Origin: Rhizophagus clarus
Taxonomy: Eukaryota; Glomeromycota; Glomeromycetes; Glomerales; Glomeraceae
Reading direction: 5' to 3'
NCBI GenBank assembly: GCA_015698045.1
Contig: BLAL01000059.1
Location: forward strand, 439,001 to 503,000
DNA: 64,000 bases
Positions 58,482-64,000 of the stretch are shown one piece after another. The notes beneath the pieces are model-generated. The model had not been told where the DNA came from, made no database searches, and was given only the letters and a program-made list of their open reading frames with translations. Both the position numbers and the translations under genes were made by a program. Numbering within the stretch: the stretch's first letter is position 1; each line of letters starts with the position of its first letter.

Positions 58482-60439
58482 ATGGGTTTATGTTTATCTG
58501 CCGAAGAAAAAGAATCGCGGTTACGGAGTTATCAAATTGATAAACAGATTGAAGAGGATAGCCGGAGATTCAAGAAAGAATGTAAAATTCTCCTGCTAGG
58601 TATATAACTCATCTTTACTTGTTTGTTAGAACTCGACGCAAGCAAAAGATATAAATTTTCTTCTAACTACTTATCAAGAGTTAGAGGAGGGTTACAGTAA
58701 CCCAGCTAATTAATTTCTCAGTCGATGTTTTCGGGCAAACTGTAGCATTTACTTGCGCATTGTCATTTTACAGGGTCAGGAGAATCGGGGAAGTCAACGA
58801 TAGTTAAACAGATGAAAATAATACATCAAAATGGCTATACAAAAGAAGAATTGGCACTTTACCGGATAACAGTTTATAAAAATCTTATTGACTCAGCACA
58901 AGCCATTATTATGGCTATGAAAAAGTTTCGAAAAGAGCCTCGAATGCCCGAAAACAGGGTGAGTGATTTATGTAATAAATATCAGAAAGTGTATTATGTT
59001 AAATCCAACATTATTACCGATTTGTTTTTATTTTAGGTTTTTGCTGATAAAATTTTGGATTTTTATGTCGAATCCGACCCAGCGTTTCAACTAAGTCCAG
59101 AAATAGTTGAAGCAATTGATTCTGTATGGCATGATTCGATAATAACAGAGATTTTGGATCAACAAAGCCATTTTTATTTGATGGATTCAGCACCTTAGTT
59201 AGTATATGCTATATATAATTATACAAAACTATTAGTTAAGCTCATTAGGACTGGGCATTTACTTACATTTTTTAATTGCTTCAATAATTATGCGATTATA
59301 GCTTCTTTGCTGAAGTAAGGCGGATTGGAGCTCATGGTTATATTCCAATTGAAGCGGATGTTCTGCGCGCAAGAACCAAAACCACAGGAATATCAGAAAC
59401 AAGATTTAATATGGGTCAACTGAGCATACAGTATGTTTTTTTTTTTTAAAAAAAAAAAAAAAAAATCTTATAAATAATATATATGGGTCGAAACAACTTA
59501 TCAATATTTTCCTTAATTATCGAATGAATACTTTTATTTAGTATGTTTGATGTAGGGGGTCAAAGATCAGAACGAAAAAAATGGATTCATTGCTTTGAAG
59601 CTGTTACATCAATTATCTTTTGTGTGGCATTGAGTGAATATGACCAGGTTTTGTTAGAAGAATCAGGCCAGGTGTTATTATTATCATTATTATTTTTGTA
59701 TTTTTTTTTAATGAATTTATTAATTTATTAATATAATTTTTTTTCTTTTTCTTCATCATCAGAATCGTATGGCAGAAAGTCTCATATTATTTGAATCAGT
59801 CATTAATAGTAGATGGTTTTTGCGAACTTCAATTATTTTATTTCTTAACAAAATTGACTTGTTCAGAGCAAAACTACCGAGGGTACCTCTTGAACAATAT
59901 TTTCCTGAATATTCCGGTAAATTCATTTATTTCATATAATTTTCGATTATGTTTCATCTTTATTAAATTATGAATTTCTCTTATTTTGAAGGGGGTGCTG
60001 ATGTAAATAAAGCCGCAAAATATATATTATGGAGATTCACACAAACCAATCGAGCCCGACTCAACATATATCCACAGTGAGTAGCGTTTTCACAATTATT
60101 TGATCGTTTAATTGTACAAGAATAAGTTGATTTGACTTCTTATCCGTATTTGAATTTTATAACAGTCTCACACAGGCAACTGATACATCGAATGTAAGTG
60201 AAAGTCATTAAATGGTTTTTATACTGTTGTGTTAATTATGATACTAAAGATTCTTTTTTTTTTTTTGTAAATTCTTATAATTTATTATTTAAAGATACGG
60301 TTAGTTATAATGGTTTTGTTTTCCACTCTAATGGTTAAATCATGTATTAAATCCTTTTATTCTTTATTTTAGACTTGTTTTTGCGGCCGTAAAAGAAACA
60401 ATTTTGCAGAATGCATTGCGAGATAGTGGTATCCTATGA
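58482..60439 (+). CDS. Heterotrimeric G-protein alpha subunit
   Basis: Exons 58482-58599, 58774-58958, 59037-59197, 59302-59430, 59542-59671, 59763-59916, 59992-60076, 60166-60193, 60295-60299 and 60373-60439 give exactly 353 residues, the classic length. MGLCLS offers N-myristoylation at Gly2 and palmitoylation at Cys4. Nucleotide-binding motifs: GSGESGKST (40-48), RTKTTG with the catalytic Arg179, DVGGQRSE with Gln205, NKID (270-273) and TQATDTSN (323-330). The ending DSGIL lacks the Cys at -4 that pertussis toxin modifies. The 5-nt exon 60295-60299 supplies the Ile and most of the Arg codon in NIRLVF; without it the frame is lost. It couples receptors to cAMP or MAPK signalling; which fungal subgroup it belongs to was not resolved. 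Confidence 0.93.
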
Positions 60440-61221
60440 CGGACGGAAGTAAATAATTGTATTTTTTTCTTTTTGCACTTGCATTTGCATTTTCCTTTTT
60501 TATTTTGTAATATGATTGTATATTGCACATTTAATTTGCGGGATGGTGGTGGCATTAATAAAGCCGTTGGCTATTTGATGATCATGGCATTTTATTTTAT
60601 TTTATAAAGTAAATGCAAATGATCTGAATACCTGAGACAATATAAAACGTAAATACGTTAATAATTCTATTTATTAGTAACAAATAGGATTGATAACAGA
60701 TATCCATAATTGATTCTAAATTAAATTAGCAGTGTTTATTTTAATTTTATAAATATTTCAGTAGTGATTGTTTATAATTCTCGAACTGAAATTCTTTGTA
60801 ATTATATTTACCTTAATAATTATTATAAAATTTTGTAATACATTTTCCAAATAAAATTTTTGGACTTATCTAATTATAATAAATAATTAAAAAAATTAAT
60901 ATGATTCGAAAACTATATCTCTTAACCTACACACTTTGTCTATAATATTTTTATAGTACAAAAATTTTAAAACCGGAAAAATATTTTGTGCTAAGGATCT
61001 CCAAAAGTGCTAACCGAAATTAGGAAATACTCATAATACACCACTCACGTGTACATTAAGTTTATTTAGTAAAGGAAGTTTACATAAATTCTTGATTTTC
61101 GACGAGAACTCATTTCACTCATGTCTACATGAAAAGTTGAGTTAATATCCATAAAATATATTTAACCATTTAATTTTTCATATGATAAAAAGCCACCTCA
61201 AGATTCACGTTTCTATAAACA
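60440..61221. other. Intergenic between G-alpha and C1-domain gene
   Basis: Contains the presumed 3' UTR of the G-alpha gene and the promoter of the next gene. AT-rich with no recognised element or coding frame. Confidence 0.5.
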
Positions 61222-64000
61222 ATGGAGAGTAACAGTAATGGTCGTTCACGTTCAGTAAGTTTATCCAAAGCTCCAAAAAGAGGCGGAAATATATTGCTTC
61301 CTAAGGTAGTCCAGACTCGCAAACTTATAAACCAAATATTAACTGAACTAAAAAAAAGGAAAAAACCTCCTTCTCCTTTTCAAAATATGGTTAATCAAGT
61401 TGATTTTCATGAAGTTAATGTTACAAATCTAAACCCGCAAAATGTTTTTAACACCGATGATACTTGCGACTTATTAAGCCAACTTAGAGATGTATTGATA
61501 GTTTGTTCGATGAACGGAATTATCTTTGGAGATAGGTAATCTTTGTTTGACGCGATGTCTTTGTTGTGATAGTTGCACGACTATAATTACTTATTAGATA
61601 AAAATATATTTTAGAATGTCTGCTACGCCACCTGAGTCTCCCTATACTTCACGAGACCCTTCACCAAACCGATCTCGTTCGCCATCGCCATCACGATCTA
61701 AACGCGATTCGTCAACTCGAAACAAAAGTTCTGGCATACTAGAACGCGTTTTGGAAGTTTTATACGATATTGTTCAAAATGATTGTCGTTACAAAGTTAT
61801 TACGCCAAGACCATCTCGCCCACCTAATGCATTACAATCAATAGTACTTGATGTTGCCCATTTACTAATTAATCAAAACCCATATTCACCTGGTTGGTTG
61901 TATGAATTAGGGATGGCAATGATACCAGGATTTAATATTTTTAATGATGTTTTACGTGCGAAACTATTAATATTTTACGCTGATTCCTTAATTCCACAAT
62001 TGATTGCTTGTCAAAGTGATACGAGTGATGATATTATTGTCACCCCATCTTCGCATCGTGGAAAGTCCAATGGAAAGATCACTACAAATGGCAGGTTTAA
62101 CGAACTTACAGCTGATTTTTATTCAAATATTTAAGTTACTCATGTTAAATTATTTATTATTGTAGAATTTGAAAATTCATCATACATAAACATAACAATA
62201 AATTCGGATGATTCAATACCGGCTGGTAGTTTACCAGATTCGGAACATTTGCCTAATCCTAATGTCGATAGATCAGATGATGAATATAGTTTTAATCGTA
62301 GACAAAGCGCAGCTAGAAAGTTATCAAGAAGACTTTCTATTTCATACACTGGAGACCTTGACATTGATGCTTATTATATTGATTCAATGTTTACTCCTTT
62401 ATTGTATTCGATTATACAATTTATTTCAGTCGAGGATTCTCCTTTGGAAACATTATATCAGATGCATCGGACTATTGGAATTATGATTCGATGTAAACCA
62501 GACCTTTATAATGATGTCATAGAAATTATGGCACACGGTGATACAGTGAGTCGTGATCGGGCTGTAAACATTCTATTTTATTTTTGGAGAAATAGTACAG
62601 GACATCCTTCAGTTGGAGAAGCTTTGCCAAACGTGGGATATATGTATGATTTGTTGGTTAAGGAGAAACAAAATGATACATCAATAAAAAATTCAAAAAG
62701 AGCTTCAATGTCTGTTATAAAAGATATTCATCTTCACCAGTTTTTGCCGCATATTTTCCTTAACACTCGAAACAGTAATGGAAATAAACATGCTTCCCTT
62801 ACTGTTACGAAACATGCTTCTATAGTAGATATGCATGGCCAATTTATACCAACTGAACATCCAAATGCGTGTGTTCAATGTTTTAAGCCAGTATCTGGTT
62901 TTGGTTTACGATGTGGTGGTTGTAAACTAAATGTTCATTTTACATGTTATAATCTAACTGATGGAGAGTTTTTGACGGAGTATCCAGTAGAATCAGGAGA
63001 GCACAAATTGTATAAATTGTCAACTCCGAGATATTGTGATATAGCTTATGGTCAAAGAGAGGTTATTTGTAATGATTCTTTGAAAAATATTAATGATCAG
63101 ACTGCCATCATTTCAGAGGCCGTCACTGGACATTCTTTTCGCCTTGTAAACCTTTTTACTTTAGTATTATGTATGGTGTGTCGCATGCCTTTATGGGGTG
63201 TGATGCATCAAGGTTATCGATGTGGATCCTGTAACAAGTTTATACATCCTCGATGTATGAAATCAAGCGAATTGGAAGAACAATTCGCTTGTCATTCTCC
63301 GTCCATGAGTGAAGATGACGCATTGATTGAGCATGAAATGCTTCGTCTTAGTTTCAAAACTTATTACGAAAATATTTTGGTACCCGAAGAAAGTATTTCC
63401 TTTTATAGTTATGAAGAGTTATCTATAATGATGACAGTATTACAAATGCAAGAAAATATATTAAATAATGGAATTATAGCAGGATGTTTGATTGTAAAAC
63501 AAAAATATCATAATCCTCTTTTTCCACAACCAAAACGATTCGATAAATTTGAGTTACAAGAGTACTCAGAACTTTATCAATCGTATCTTAAAGGAAAGAA
63601 AACACCATTATCAGTAATATCGAATGAATATTGGGAAGGCATTAGCAAAGAACCTTCTCTATGGATAATTTCTTGTGAAGATTATCTAGCACATTTAGCG
63701 ACTCTTATTAAAACTTCTTGTGATTCAGACCCAGGATTTGTAGATCGTCATTTAAGTGTTTATACTGCAGCTACATTGACAATACCTTCTCCAGATGATT
63801 CTTATAATCCTTCTGGTATTTTAACTATAAAGGAAATGATGAAGTGGTTGCAAAAAAACCTTGGATTCCATAATTCTTTTTCCTCAAAGATCTTACTACA
63901 ACAGATGGCTAACTACGGATTTTTAGAACGAATTGATGGTCATCCAATTTTATTTTATGATGAATCCGTAATGGAAATTCTTGATCATGATTGCACTTTT
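61222..64000 (+). CDS. Large protein with two C1 (DAG/phorbol-ester type) domains, partial
   Basis: Exon 1 is 61222-61535, exon 2 61615-62094, and exon 3 starts at 62230 and stays open to the window end, giving at least 855 residues. The N-terminus is basic and Ser-rich (MESNSNGRSRSVSLSKAPKR), then residues about 110-130 are an SR-like run (NRSRSPSPSRSKRDSS). Helical, possibly HEAT-like sequence follows. Two C1 domains are visible: HPNACVQCFKPVSGFGLRCG plus a distal H..C at about 475-505, and HSFRLVNLFTLVLC, CRMPLWGVMHQGYRCGSC, then IHPRC at about 566-620. The second keeps the complete H-C6-H-C zinc pattern. I do not recognise the family. The exon 2/3 junction is uncertain: the only good AG (62166) needs a poor GC donor, while a normal GT at 62095 pairs with AG at 62229. 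The 3' part is missing. Confidence 0.75.

Overview
This window looks like nuclear DNA from a very AT-rich, TE-rich filamentous fungus. The best fit is an arbuscular mycorrhizal fungus (Glomeromycotina, Rhizophagus-like). I infer this from the base composition, the many short GT-AG introns (about 55-110 nt), the fungal gene set (TOR kinase, fungal-type G-alpha, cactin, uricase, GT34 glycosyltransferase, F-box protein) and the dense nested non-autonomous transposons. No tRNA, rRNA, CRISPR or bacterial-type feature was seen.

Region 1 (about 2.9-11.5 kb) holds a tandem family of four two-exon genes on the + strand. Each encodes a secreted protein with a nearly identical signal-peptide exon, a phase-2 intron at the same codon, a hypervariable Pro/Ala/Gly-rich repeat domain and a conserved GPI-anchor-like tail. 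Their upstream blocks share a GCGTT...AACGC inverted repeat and an AATAAATACGAGACC motif. These genes are GC-rich islands in AT-rich DNA. They resemble the arabinogalactan-like proteins I recall being reported from Glomus intraradices, and are the most interesting coding feature here.

Region 2 (about 11.5-38.8 kb) has no credible gene. It is a graveyard of nested elements, several with readable target-site duplications (TSDs): hAT-like elements with 8-bp TSDs, a family with 9-bp TSDs, and Tc1/mariner/pogo-like elements with TA TSDs. There are also long palindromes, a 7.9-kb TIR-bounded composite containing a 4-kb element that carries a 3-kb satellite array, and minisatellites whose units look like short exons with splice signals.

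Region 3 (about 40.9-64 kb) is gene-dense. In order it holds a GT31-like/GT34 glycosyltransferase (+), an F-box/zinc-finger protein (+), peroxisomal uricase (-), cactin (+, 11 exons), TOR kinase (-, 30 exons, 2295 aa), a G-protein alpha subunit (+, 10 exons including a 5-nt microexon, 353 aa), and the 5' part of a large protein with two C1 domains that runs off the window. Uricase/cactin and TOR/G-alpha are divergent pairs with short shared promoters; cactin and TOR converge. I reconstructed the gene models by hand from reading frame and splice signals; no transcript evidence was available.
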